Assembly: GCA_031263155.1 (NCBI GenBank)
Contig: JAISGK010000049.1
Coordinates: 1 to 37,192 of the forward strand
Reading direction: 5' to 3'
Length of the DNA stretch: 37,192 nt
Origin: Clostridiales bacterium
GTDB taxonomy: Bacteria > Bacillota > Clostridia > Lachnospirales > WQUN01
Shown in pieces: positions 1 through 8,359 of this stretch. The stretch's first letter is position 1, and every line of letters starts with the position of its first letter. A program made the position numbers and the translations under genes. The notes beneath the pieces are model-generated. The model was not told the DNA's origin. It searched no databases and saw only the letters and a list, made by a program, of their open reading frames with translations.

Positions 1-434
1 GAACGCTGTGACATTATCGCAATGTAGCGGTTGTATCGGCTTGTCAAAGTGTTCTGAAAGACAAATTCAGTATCATAATCGGGCTTGATTCTAGCACGGA
101 TTAAGAACCCGGCGAAGTATACAAGACCGTCAAATGCCTTGTAACGGTAGGTTTTCCCGACGCTCGCGCCTGTCCGGGCAAACAGAACATCGCCCTCCTT
201 CAAGGTGTAGTTTTCTGCATTGGAGAAATCTACATTAGGCGTAGTCAAAGCATCTGTGTTGAATTCGTGGGTTTCATCGTCAATGTCCGTAATGCGGAGG
301 TATTTGTTTTCGCCGTCGTACTCACACGCTGCCGCATTAAGACCATACTCAAAAGACTCCGCAATCTCCCCCAACTTCCGCTGTTCCCAATCGGCAGTAT
401 AGCCCTTGAAACGAATTTCCGGTACTTGCTTCAT
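1..434 (-). CDS. hsdS: Type I restriction-modification specificity subunit HsdS, N-terminal part (cut by window edge)
   Basis: This gene runs off the left edge, so only about 144 codons are visible. The protein begins MKQVPEIRFKGYTADWEQRK, the typical opening of an HsdS target-recognition domain in which the WEQRKLGEI stretch precedes the first TRD. Further in, residues around LKEGDVLFARTGASVGKT match the conserved end of the TRD beta-sheet (GDVLFxRxGxxxGK). HsdS gives the HsdR2M2S complex its DNA sequence specificity. I chose the ATG at 434 because GGGGGA lies about five bases upstream; an in-frame ATG at 446 is possible but would sit inside that ribosome binding site. It is the third gene of an hsdR-hsdM-hsdS operon. 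Whether the second TRD is intact cannot be seen here. Confidence 0.93.
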   Translation of the reverse strand, partial: MKQVPEIRFKGYTADWEQRKLGEIAESFEYGLNAAACEYDGENKYLRITDIDDETHEFNTDALTTPNVDFSNAENYTLKEGDVLFARTGASVGKTYRYKAFDGLVYFAGFLIRARIKPDYDTEFVFQNTLTSRYNRYIAIMSQR

Positions 435-539
435 GTTATCCCCCATCTGTGTTTACCTCACTTGGCTCAGTTTCGTACTTTGCTTTAATATGGCGCTCAA
501 TATCTTCCGCCGTTGAGAGCTTGTATCCGCTTACCCTTT

Positions 540-2123
540 TTACGCAAAAATGCGTTTTGTCGCCTCTATCAGTTCTCTCGTTCCGTCCGTTACGGCAAGC
601 TCGTCAAGCAGAGCTAAAAACGCCGCGTCGTTCTGCTTTATTTGTGCGTTGAGGTCAGTTATCGTCCGGCTAAGAGCCACAATATCAATCTGTTCTTCCT
701 CCTCGAAGGTATCCACATAGCGGGGAATGTTGAGATTATAGTCGTTGCGGACAATCTCGTCATAATCGGCTAAGTGGGCGTACTTTGGTATACTGTCGCG
801 CTTTTTGTAAGCGTCTACAATTTTCCGTATATCCTCCGGGCGCAGATTGTTTTGATTCTTTTGCTTCTCGAAGTCCTTTGAGGCGTCGATAAACAGGACA
901 TCTCGTTTACTGCGGCTCTTTTTAAGAATCAGCACAACGGTCGGTATACTCGTTCCATAGAAAATATTTGGCGGCAGACCGATAACGGCGTCTATCGCGC
1001 CCATTTCAAGCAGGTTTTTTCTGATTGTACCCTCCGAAGCCCCTCTAAACAAAACGCCATGCGGTAATACGATTCCCATAGTCCCTTTATCGTTAAGATG
1101 ATAGAAGCCGTGCAATAAAAACGCAAAATCCGCTTTTGACTTGGGCGCGAGTTTCCCGAAACGCTCAAAACGCGGGTCGGACAAAAACTTGTCGTCCGCG
1201 CTCCATATGGCTGAGTACGGCGGATTCATAACGACGCTGTGAAACAGATACGGCTCGTCAGTCGGCCAGTCCTCGTCAAGCGTATCGCCGTTTCTAAGGC
1301 GCATTTGAGCCTGTTCCACGTTATGCAGAATCAGATTCATTCGGGCGAGGTTATATGTCGTTGTATTAAGTTCCTGCCCGTGGTAATGGACTTGCAGAGG
1401 ATTTTTAACATGTCCTCGGATGTTGAGTATCAAGGAGCCCGAACCCATAGCCGGGTCGTATATATGAAACGGCGCGGTATTCTCTTGCCCTATGGACACA
1501 ATTTCAGAAATAATTTTACTGACGGCTTGGGGCGTGTAAAACTCTCCCGCCTTTTTACCCGCGCCGGCGGCGAACTGCCCGATGAGATATTCGTATGCGT
1601 CGCCGATAACGTCGCCGTCATGCCCAAATAGATTTATCTCGTCTAGCGTTTTTATCACTTCTGTGATGGTTACATTCCTTTGCTGCGCGTTAGAACCCAG
1701 CTTGGTAGATGTTAAATCAACATCGTCAAACAATCCCGTAAAATGCTCGCCTTGCTTACTAAGCTCGAGAAAGGCGTTTTGAATGTCCGACATTTGCAGG
1801 TCGTATTCGCTCGCCTTTTTTCTGAGCGCGCAAAAAAGGTTATCCGGCTTGATAAAATAGCCCAGCCTCTTGGAAATTATATATCTAATATCCTCAGCAT
1901 CGTCATTATACCAGTCCAACAAGCCCGCAAATTGTTTTTCTCTGCTCGGGTATTCGGCGGCGTTGCCGTGTTCTTCTTCATAGACAGCGCGAAGCTCTTG
2001 GTCGGACAGGTACTTATAAAATACCAGTCCCAAAAGATAGTTTTTGTATTCGCTCGCGTCCATTTTGCCGCGCAGTATATCAGCCGAAGCCCATAATTGG
2101 TTGTTTAGCAAGCTCATGGTCAT
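540..2123 (-). CDS. hsdM: Type I restriction-modification DNA methyltransferase subunit HsdM
   Basis: The 527-residue protein is the N6-adenine methyltransferase subunit of a type I R-M system. The N-terminal helical domain (LLNNQLWASADILRGKMDAS onward, residues about 5-150) is the HsdM_N fold. The catalytic Rossmann domain follows, with GEFYTP at 193-198, the SAM-binding motif DPAMGSGS at 223-230 and the amino-methylase motif NPPY at 300-303. The start codon overlaps the hsdR stop as ATGA, so translation is probably coupled. A second ATG two codons in (MTM) is an alternative start. After the TAA stop, a second reading frame stays open as far as the hsdS ribosome binding site and encodes a protein-like stretch (KLSTAEDIERHIKAKY). 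This might be a lost C-terminal tail, but the visible protein already has normal HsdM length. Confidence 0.97.
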   Translation of the reverse strand: MTMSLLNNQLWASADILRGKMDASEYKNYLLGLVFYKYLSDQELRAVYEEEHGNAAEYPSREKQFAGLLDWYNDDAEDIRYIISKRLGYFIKPDNLFCALRKKASEYDLQMSDIQNAFLELSKQGEHFTGLFDDVDLTSTKLGSNAQQRNVTITEVIKTLDEINLFGHDGDVIGDAYEYLIGQFAAGAGKKAGEFYTPQAVSKIISEIVSIGQENTAPFHIYDPAMGSGSLILNIRGHVKNPLQVHYHGQELNTTTYNLARMNLILHNVEQAQMRLRNGDTLDEDWPTDEPYLFHSVVMNPPYSAIWSADDKFLSDPRFERFGKLAPKSKADFAFLLHGFYHLNDKGTMGIVLPHGVLFRGASEGTIRKNLLEMGAIDAVIGLPPNIFYGTSIPTVVLILKKSRSKRDVLFIDASKDFEKQKNQNNLRPEDIRKIVDAYKKRDSIPKYAHLADYDEIVRNDYNLNIPRYVDTFEEEEQIDIVALSRTITDLNAQIKQNDAAFLALLDELAVTDGTRELIEATKRIFA

Positions 2124-5100
2124 ACCTCGTCCTTTTTATTTAATACGGCCTTTAGCTCGCTTGCAAAATTCGCGAGTTCATCTTTTAAAGGCAGCAATTT
2201 ATCCTCTATTGCCTTTTTCCAGTATTCTTCGATAACGCGCCGACGCTCTCTGAATTTCCTGTTAAAGACGCGCTCGAACTCGTCCTTAGTTAAAGTGGAT
2301 TTAGAGATAATCACGTTGATGTACGGTACTTCGCCTTTATCTCTGTTGTACTCATTCAAACTTATCCGCAAATCCTCATTCGGTACGCATAAGGCGGCGG
2401 CGGTTTCCGCAATGATTTCCTCAATCGCCTGCCTGAAATGGTGTTCAACGCTGTCTAAAATCTCCTGCTCATCGTCAATGCCGCTTAAAGCCTGTTCGTA
2501 TGCCTCTTTAACGACAGGCGTTTTACCCTTGATGATTTCATCGAATTTTCGGCGGCTGCTCTCATTTCTTATGTCTTTGAGAAGCTGCGCTATATAATAG
2601 CTGTCTATTTTTTCTTCAATGGTCGCCCTCTGGTCGGCGGAAAACTCTATTTCGAGTACGTCATATATGTACTCGCCGCCCACGTCCTGATTTTCAAGTT
2701 CCTCTTTGACTTCCGCTTTAAGGTTCTCAATATGCCCTATTTCAGAGGTTATCGTATCGGTTATTGCTGACAACACCCCAAAGTCCTCCTCAAACTCCTC
2801 ATAGCTCTTTATGGCTTCACCGAGCTTCTTCATAGTTTGAAAATTCTTTATGACAGTAAGACGTTTTTTTAAGTCGTTAGGGTCTTGTTGCAATTCTTTA
2901 CGGGCTTTTGTAAAGGCTTTATGTGCAGATTTTAACTCCTGCCGCACTTCGGCGTACTGCCTCGGCACAAGGTTTTCCCAATCCCTCGCTTCGTTTGAAA
3001 ACAGCTTAATGGCGGCCCGCACATTGTCAGCCATTGTTTTTGGTTTGCGAAATGTGACAATCATACCGATATTCTTGCCGGAGTAATTACGGTTTGTGCG
3101 TGAAAACGCCTGTAATAAACCATGCCACTTCAATTCCTTGTCCACATACAGCGTTTGGATGGTTGGCGCGTCAAAGCCCGTCAACAACCGTTCCACAACG
3201 ATTACAAGGTCTAACCACTGACCGTCTTTTTGGTATTGTGCGCCTTTTCGCGCAAGGCGATTATTGATGTTTTGATTGTAATTTGAATCGTCTATTTCGG
3301 CTTCGCCGTTTTCAGCGTTTTTCCTGGCGCTCTTAGCGCCGTCCGCATAATGGGTTCCAAACACAGCGTCGTATTCGCGCATTATTTCGAGTAATTCTTC
3401 CTGCGCCTTATTCATTTCACTTTGATTCTCAGAAATGGAGTATGTTATGGCGACACGGGGGAAGTACGGGTCGTTTAACCTTCTTCTCTCGTCAAGCGGA
3501 TTGCCCGTGATCAAATTGCCGGATTTTTTCAACTCCATCAGCTTGTGATATATCCGTTTTGCCTGCGCGATTGAATGGGTTGTGAGTATGCCGCTCATAG
3601 TTGGCAAGCCATCTACAACCTTGAATTTCTCCAGCACGGACTGATGACGGAACATCTTCTTGAGCATGGTTTCGATATAATCTTCGTTTTCAAAATCAGC
3701 GGTTTCTAAAAGCGATTCTTTTTCTGTCTCACTCATAGAATTGAGTTTTGCAACAGGGTCGGTATTGGGGAACTGCTCTTTTATTTTACTGATATAGACC
3801 CGTTCTTCTTCCTCTGGGTTCATAAGAGAGTGGTATTCCACTTGAAAATCCAGCACGGATTTATCGTCCATTGCGTTTTTCGTCGTATAGGCATGAAGAA
3901 GTTTCCCATACTGGTCATATGTGGTTCGCGCATACGTCCCCATATCTGTTTTTTTGTTTTCCTCGAATATCGGCGTACCCGTAAGTCCAAACCACGTAGA
4001 CCTCGGAAAAAACTTCTTAATCCCTTTCATTTCCTTATCGGAAACGGCTCTGTGGCACTCGTCCACAATAAATACGATATGCTCGCCCTTCAACTTCTCG
4101 AATTTGTTATTTTCAGTTTCCCGACATTCCCTTATGGCACGGCTCAGTTTTTGGATTGTGGTAATTATGATTGTATTGTTGTTTTTTTTGCTTAGAAAAT
4201 GATTCACAAGCTCACGCTTGCTGTCTATGCCTACAATTAAAGTATTATCCGTTACATCGCCGGAGGAAATTCCCGTGTTATATTCGGAGGCGAACTTGCT
4301 GAACTCGTCCTTTGTCTGGCTGTCCAAGTCCTTACGGTCTACTATCATTACGGTGCGGGCGACGCCCACGGCGTTTTGCGCCAGCAGCTTTGTCGCAACA
4401 AAGCTGGTTATAGTCTTTCCCGAGCCTGTAGCGTGCCAGATGAAGCCGCCCTCGTGCGCCGACGCTTGTTTTCTTATCTTTTCAATGGCGTGAATCTGAT
4501 ACGGGCGTAAGACCATCATATATTTTTGCCCTTTTCTATCGTCAACCAAAATGGTATAGCGGCTTATAAGCTCATGCGCAGCAGGAATGTTCAGAACTTT
4601 TCGGGTAAAATCATATAAGTCCTCAACGGGCGTGTTATCAGGCTCGCGCCAGTTAAACAAGAATTTCTTTGCCGCTTCAAAACTGCTGTTCGTTCTTGGG
4701 CGCGCGAAATATTTAGTGAACACCTTGTTGCTGACCACAAAGATTTGCACTGTGGCAAATATTCCGTCAAAAAAACCCGCCTGCGCGTACCGTTCAATTT
4801 GGTCGAACGCTTGACGATAGCCGTCTTTAGCATATTCTGTTTTCAACTCTATATGAATGAGCGGCAAGCCGTTAATCAACAGGGTTACATCGCCACGCGT
4901 ATTTTTATGTGTATCGTCTGTACGCGGCACAATTTGATTGACCACTTCATAGCTCGAAATACCCCCCGCAATGTCTTTGTTGCTAAAGAGGGTAAGGGTT
5001 ATGCGGCCTTTTGAAATGCCCTCGCGTTCTACGGGAATTTGCGCTATGCCGTTTTCGCCCCGAAGCCATTGTGAAGCTGAAAATGGCGTCTGCGTTAGCC

Positions 5101-5305
5101 GCCTGAACTCGTTTATGACTTGCTTAAACTCGGCGTCTGTAAGCTGTTCACCGTCTAACACAGCTAGGTTGATACGATTTATATGGCCGCGCAGGTTGTC
5201 CCATAGCGCGGATTCACTTTTAAGATCTGCCCGATATGTCCACTGATTCGCCCGCATTGTTAAAATATCAATGCAGGTTCTTTCTACTTCATTTTCGTGG
5301 CTCAT
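2120..5305 (-). CDS. hsdR: Type I restriction endonuclease motor subunit HsdR
   Basis: At 1061 residues this is a full-length HsdR, the ATP-dependent translocase and nuclease of a type I R-M complex. A PD-(D/E)xK nuclease domain lies near the N-terminus, with Asp139 (GDVTLL) and Glu153-x-Lys155 (HIELK). The SF2 helicase domain follows: Walker A HATGSGKT at 291-298, DECH at 415-418, LTGTP at 441-445, and motif VI QAFSRTNR at 732-739. The C-terminal third is helical and charged, as in other HsdR proteins that bind the methylase core. The ATG overlaps the stop of the short upstream frame by ATGA and the TGA overlaps the hsdM start, so all three frames appear translationally coupled. I see no truncation; the enzyme is predicted to be active. 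Confidence 0.97.
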   Translation of the reverse strand: MSHENEVERTCIDILTMRANQWTYRADLKSESALWDNLRGHINRINLAVLDGEQLTDAEFKQVINEFRRLTQTPFSASQWLRGENGIAQIPVEREGISKGRITLTLFSNKDIAGGISSYEVVNQIVPRTDDTHKNTRGDVTLLINGLPLIHIELKTEYAKDGYRQAFDQIERYAQAGFFDGIFATVQIFVVSNKVFTKYFARPRTNSSFEAAKKFLFNWREPDNTPVEDLYDFTRKVLNIPAAHELISRYTILVDDRKGQKYMMVLRPYQIHAIEKIRKQASAHEGGFIWHATGSGKTITSFVATKLLAQNAVGVARTVMIVDRKDLDSQTKDEFSKFASEYNTGISSGDVTDNTLIVGIDSKRELVNHFLSKKNNNTIIITTIQKLSRAIRECRETENNKFEKLKGEHIVFIVDECHRAVSDKEMKGIKKFFPRSTWFGLTGTPIFEENKKTDMGTYARTTYDQYGKLLHAYTTKNAMDDKSVLDFQVEYHSLMNPEEEERVYISKIKEQFPNTDPVAKLNSMSETEKESLLETADFENEDYIETMLKKMFRHQSVLEKFKVVDGLPTMSGILTTHSIAQAKRIYHKLMELKKSGNLITGNPLDERRRLNDPYFPRVAITYSISENQSEMNKAQEELLEIMREYDAVFGTHYADGAKSARKNAENGEAEIDDSNYNQNINNRLARKGAQYQKDGQWLDLVIVVERLLTGFDAPTIQTLYVDKELKWHGLLQAFSRTNRNYSGKNIGMIVTFRKPKTMADNVRAAIKLFSNEARDWENLVPRQYAEVRQELKSAHKAFTKARKELQQDPNDLKKRLTVIKNFQTMKKLGEAIKSYEEFEEDFGVLSAITDTITSEIGHIENLKAEVKEELENQDVGGEYIYDVLEIEFSADQRATIEEKIDSYYIAQLLKDIRNESSRRKFDEIIKGKTPVVKEAYEQALSGIDDEQEILDSVEHHFRQAIEEIIAETAAALCVPNEDLRISLNEYNRDKGEVPYINVIISKSTLTKDEFERVFNRKFRERRRVIEEYWKKAIEDKLLPLKDELANFASELKAVLNKKDEV

Positions 5306-5388
5306 AGCTTTGATATGGCCAGTTCTATCGTCGCGCGCGAGTCGGCGAGCGAAGGGTATCGCCTGATTAGATCGTCTGTCTCAACCAT
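5302..5388 (-). pseudogene. Probable N-terminal remnant of a SIS-domain (GmhA-like) sugar-phosphate isomerase
   Basis: A 28-codon frame starts at the ATG at 5388, preceded by GAGG six bases away. It reads MVETDDLIRRYPSL followed by ADSRATIELAISKL and a TGA that overlaps the hsdR ATG. From memory of the family, bacterial GmhA-like SIS proteins open with a pattern of the type LIxRYPxLxxxxxxIxxAxxxL before the glycine-rich phosphosugar loop; that loop is absent here. I infer that an isomerase gene downstream of argS was interrupted when the hsd genes arrived, and that its promoter and ribosome binding site may now serve hsdR. It could instead be a native leader peptide that couples translation to hsdR. 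Confidence 0.4.
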
Positions 5389-5462
5389 TGTAAGCCTCAT
5401 TTTTCAAAGTTTTTAAATGGAGTATGTCGCAGGTATCATCAACAAAACATCAACAAATCTCC

Positions 5463-7196
5463 TCACATCCTTATGGGCGATTCAATGCCCAACAACGCGA
5501 GACCGTTTTTCAGCGTTTGACGCACGACGTTTGTGAGCGAGAGCCGGGCGGCGCGAAGATTTTTATCGTCACATATAATCGTGTTGGCATGGTAAAATTT
5601 ATTGAACGCCTGTGAAATATAAATCAGCGAACGCGAGATTAAAAACGGCTCATATTTTTCCGCCGCCTCAATGATGGCGGCGGGGAAGGCGCCTATCGCC
5701 TTTGCAACCTCAAATGAATATTCATCACTAATAAGTGAGGCGTCGAACCCATTTTTGGCTATATTGCCCTCACTCTCGGGAACGGCAAACGTACCGGCGC
5801 GCGCCAACACGCTGCACGCCCGCGCATGGGTATACTGCACATATGGACCCGTTTCGCCCTCAAAGTTAAGCATTCTGTCCCACGAGAATAAAACGTCTTT
5901 TATTCTGCTGCTGTACAATTGATTAAATATGACGGCGCCTAGACCCACTTGCTCTGCCACAAGCTCTTTATCGGGCAGGTCAGGATTCTTTTGTTCTATT
6001 ATGGATAGGGTTTTTGCTACGGCTTCATCCAATAGGTCTTCCATTTTTATCACATTGCCTTTGCGGGTAGAGAGCTTGCCTTCTTCGAATACGACCAGCC
6101 CATAGGGAATATGCGCCATATCCTTTACCCATGGCTCGCCCATAAGTTCCACAACCTTCATCCATTGCTCAAAGTGCAGGGTTTGATCCATACCCGTAAC
6201 GTAGAGGCTTTTATGAAAGTCGTATGTCTGCTTTCTGTCCAACGCGGCGGCAATGTCGCGCGATGGATACAATGTTCCGCCGTCGCTGCGTAGTATCAGG
6301 CACGGCGGCATTTTGTATTCCGAAAGGTCAACAATCATAGCCCCGTTACTTTCCACCAGCAAATTTTTCTCTTTTAGCGTGGCTACCACAGCGTCCATTT
6401 TTTCGTTGTAATAGCTCTCGCCGCGATAGCTGTCAAATTCTATGCCCAACCTTTTATACACGCGCTGGTATTCTATCACGCTAAGGTCAAGAAACCAGCG
6501 CCACAATTCCATAGCTTCGGCATCGCCGTTTTGCATCTTAAGCAGCCATGCCCTGGCCTCGCCGTTAAGCGAGGCGTCTTTGTCCGCTTCGTCGTGAAAT
6601 TTTACATATATTTTGGTTAACCCATCGATCCCTGTGGCCTCTATGTCTTCACGACTGCCCCATTTCTTGAACGCGGTTATCAGCTTGCCAAACTGTGTTC
6701 CCCAGTCGCCCAGGTAGTTAAGACCGATTGTTTTGTAGCCTAAAAACCCAAAGATGTTGTATAGCGCGTGTCCAATAATGGTGGTGCCAAGGTGCCCGAC
6801 ATGGAAATGTTTTGCCACGTTGGGCGACGAATATTCTACCAGCGTCACACGATTTTGCCCCAACTCTGATCGACCGTAATCCTTCCCGCGCGTCGCAACT
6901 TCGCTCACCGTTTGACCGACGAAGAGCGCGCGGTTTAAGAATATGTTGAGATAACCTCCCGTCGCCGCGACCGCCGATATAAAATCGGGTAAGCCCTCGT
7001 TCAGCTTTGTGCATATGTCGTTGGCTATCCGCGCGGGAGATTTTTTGAGTTCTTTAGCCAAGCGAAAGCAGGGGAACGCCATGTCGCCCAATTCGGCGCT
7101 GGGCGCTGGGGTAATGTATTGCGCTATCTCGTCGGTAGATAGCGTATTGTTTAGAATGCGTGAGATCGCCTTTGCCGCTTCAAATTTGTAATCCAT
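5463..7196 (-). CDS. argS: Arginyl-tRNA synthetase
   Basis: This 577-residue class I aminoacyl-tRNA synthetase charges tRNA-Arg. The N-terminal Add-1 domain (about residues 1-100) contains PAPSAELGDMAFPCFRLAK, characteristic of ArgRS. The catalytic core has the HIGH variant HVGH at 132-135 within EYSSPNVAKHFHVGHLG, and the KMSKS-like loop KLSTRKG at 374-380. A DALR anticodon-binding domain starts near YVQYTHARA (about residue 455) and ends the protein. The start is the ATG at 7196, preceded by a strong GGAGAGGGG; the open frame extends 32 codons further upstream but those residues are not ArgRS-like and end near the repeat element. Length and motifs are complete. Confidence 0.97.
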   Translation of the reverse strand: MDYKFEAAKAISRILNNTLSTDEIAQYITPAPSAELGDMAFPCFRLAKELKKSPARIANDICTKLNEGLPDFISAVAATGGYLNIFLNRALFVGQTVSEVATRGKDYGRSELGQNRVTLVEYSSPNVAKHFHVGHLGTTIIGHALYNIFGFLGYKTIGLNYLGDWGTQFGKLITAFKKWGSREDIEATGIDGLTKIYVKFHDEADKDASLNGEARAWLLKMQNGDAEAMELWRWFLDLSVIEYQRVYKRLGIEFDSYRGESYYNEKMDAVVATLKEKNLLVESNGAMIVDLSEYKMPPCLILRSDGGTLYPSRDIAAALDRKQTYDFHKSLYVTGMDQTLHFEQWMKVVELMGEPWVKDMAHIPYGLVVFEEGKLSTRKGNVIKMEDLLDEAVAKTLSIIEQKNPDLPDKELVAEQVGLGAVIFNQLYSSRIKDVLFSWDRMLNFEGETGPYVQYTHARACSVLARAGTFAVPESEGNIAKNGFDASLISDEYSFEVAKAIGAFPAAIIEAAEKYEPFLISRSLIYISQAFNKFYHANTIICDDKNLRAARLSLTNVVRQTLKNGLALLGIESPIRM

Positions 7197-7232
7197 ATGA
7201 CCCCTCTCCATTACCGTTCGATCTATCATTAT

Positions 7233-7248
7233 TGTAGAATACTCTACA
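7233..7248 (-). promoter_or_regulatory. Perfect dyad in the argS upstream region
   Basis: TGTAGA and TCTACA form a perfect 6-bp inverted repeat around a 4-base centre, 37 bases upstream of the argS start. It overlaps a weak -10-like TACAAT. The geometry would suit a small dimeric repressor, but no second copy is seen in the window, so a chance dyad is possible. Confidence 0.25.
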
Positions 7249-7275
7249 CGTGCGTTTTCACAAAAGGATTTTGAC

Positions 7276-7410
7276 TTCGTAGGGGCGCGCATTGCGCGCC
7301 CGCACCCGACAACCGCCCGACAACCAGGTCAAAAAGAGCCGCCGCCCGTCGTTACCCGGTATCGGTGAGGCCGGAAAGACCCACGGGCGCGCACTGCGCG
7401 CCCCTACGAA
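7276..7410. repeat. Paired-palindrome repeat element (MITE/REP-like) with 27-bp inverted ends
   Basis: Two 27-bp arms at 7276-7302 and 7384-7410 are inverted copies matching at 26 of 27 positions. Each arm is itself palindromic around GGGCGCGCA and TGCGCGCCC. The arms enclose about 80 bp of GC-rich non-coding sequence. The element sits between the lipid-kinase stop and the argS start. Elements with a TAGGGGCG...CGCCC arm are, from general knowledge, dispersed repeats in some clostridial genomes; there is no other copy in this window. On RNA the arms could form strong hairpins and act as a terminator or stabiliser for the upstream operon. Confidence 0.7.
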
Positions 7411-7432
7411 AGCACACCCGCAGATCATTTAG

Positions 7433-8359
7433 TCAAGCCAAAAAGTCACGCGGCACACAAAGTCTTATCGCGTTTCGCAGGTTGTGTATGGTTATGACGG
7501 TGTCCGGCTGTATTTGAGGCCCGGTCTCACCGTCGATATCGATCGCGAGTTCGCGATCTGTTCGTATGCGAAAGTTATCGCCTTTAAGATAGACAACGTG
7601 TTCATCATCCAAATGTTCGCCTTTTAGCATTTTTATAAAGAGCATAAGCAAGTCTACCATGGGCGCGTTGCGTATGGCGATAAAATCAAACATGCCGTCG
7701 TTTATTTCCGCTTTATCGCACAGACTATGAAATCCGCCCGCCCCACATGAGTTGAGTATCAAAAAGAGTATAAACTCGTCGTTTATTTCTGTGTCCCCTG
7801 TCGCCACGTATATGTTTAACGGAGTGAAATCGCCTAGCTGCTCGAGTCCTTTTAAGTAATAAGCCAGCTTGCCCAGCGTGATTTTTACGGATTGATCCAC
7901 CTGCGAGGAAACATTCATGAACAATCCTGCCCCGCACACATTGATAAAATAGCTGTCGCCCGCCAAACCGACGTCAATGCTGACGATTTCGCCGCTGACG
8001 ACGGCTTTGCAAGCGTCAATGGGGTCTGAGGGCATTTTGATACAATTGGCAAAGTCGTTGGCCGTGCCCACAGGTATAATGCCCAAAGGGGGGAGTGGGG
8101 GAGTGGAGCCCGGGTCGGCGCTTTGCCTCATCATGAAATTAACAACCTTGCTTAATGTGCCGTCTCCGCCCGCGCAAATAATCAGATCATAATCCTTTAA
8201 ACTGCTGTCGAAGAGATCCATACCGCTGGCAAGCCGGAAGAAACTCGTTTCATAACCCGCCTGTTGCAAAACCTCTACACAGCCATCCAGTTGTTGCATA
8301 AACGTATTGTTACCCGCAAGGGGATTATAGATAAGATGTGCCTTTTTCAATATGATCAC
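7433..8359 (-). CDS. Diacylglycerol kinase family lipid kinase (YegS/DagK-like)
   Basis: The 308-residue protein carries the hallmarks of the DAGK catalytic fold: YNPLAGN at 11-17, the nucleotide-binding GGDGT at 64-68 and PVGTANDFAN around 96-105. C-terminal beta-sandwich residues (DGMFDFIAIR, GDNFRIRTDRELAIDIDGE) complete the YegS/BmrU/DagK pattern. Such enzymes phosphorylate diacylglycerol or related lipids at the inner face of the membrane; the exact substrate cannot be assigned. The listed start is a GTG that overlaps the upstream pseudouridine synthase gene by 35 bp. A TTG three codons in (LKKAHLIYNP) gives a more usual family N-terminus; neither has a strong ribosome binding site. It ends the pfkA-secA-prfB gene cluster. 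Confidence 0.88.
   Translation of the reverse strand: MIILKKAHLIYNPLAGNNTFMQQLDGCVEVLQQAGYETSFFRLASGMDLFDSSLKDYDLIICAGGDGTLSKVVNFMMRQSADPGSTPPLPPLGIIPVGTANDFANCIKMPSDPIDACKAVVSGEIVSIDVGLAGDSYFINVCGAGLFMNVSSQVDQSVKITLGKLAYYLKGLEQLGDFTPLNIYVATGDTEINDEFILFLILNSCGAGGFHSLCDKAEINDGMFDFIAIRNAPMVDLLMLFIKMLKGEHLDDEHVVYLKGDNFRIRTDRELAIDIDGETGPQIQPDTVITIHNLRNAIRLCVPRDFLA

Noticed and set aside
7197-7292. ArgS N-terminal extension of 32 residues
   Set aside because: The strong GGAGAGGGG ribosome binding site and the family N-terminus both support the ATG at 7196.
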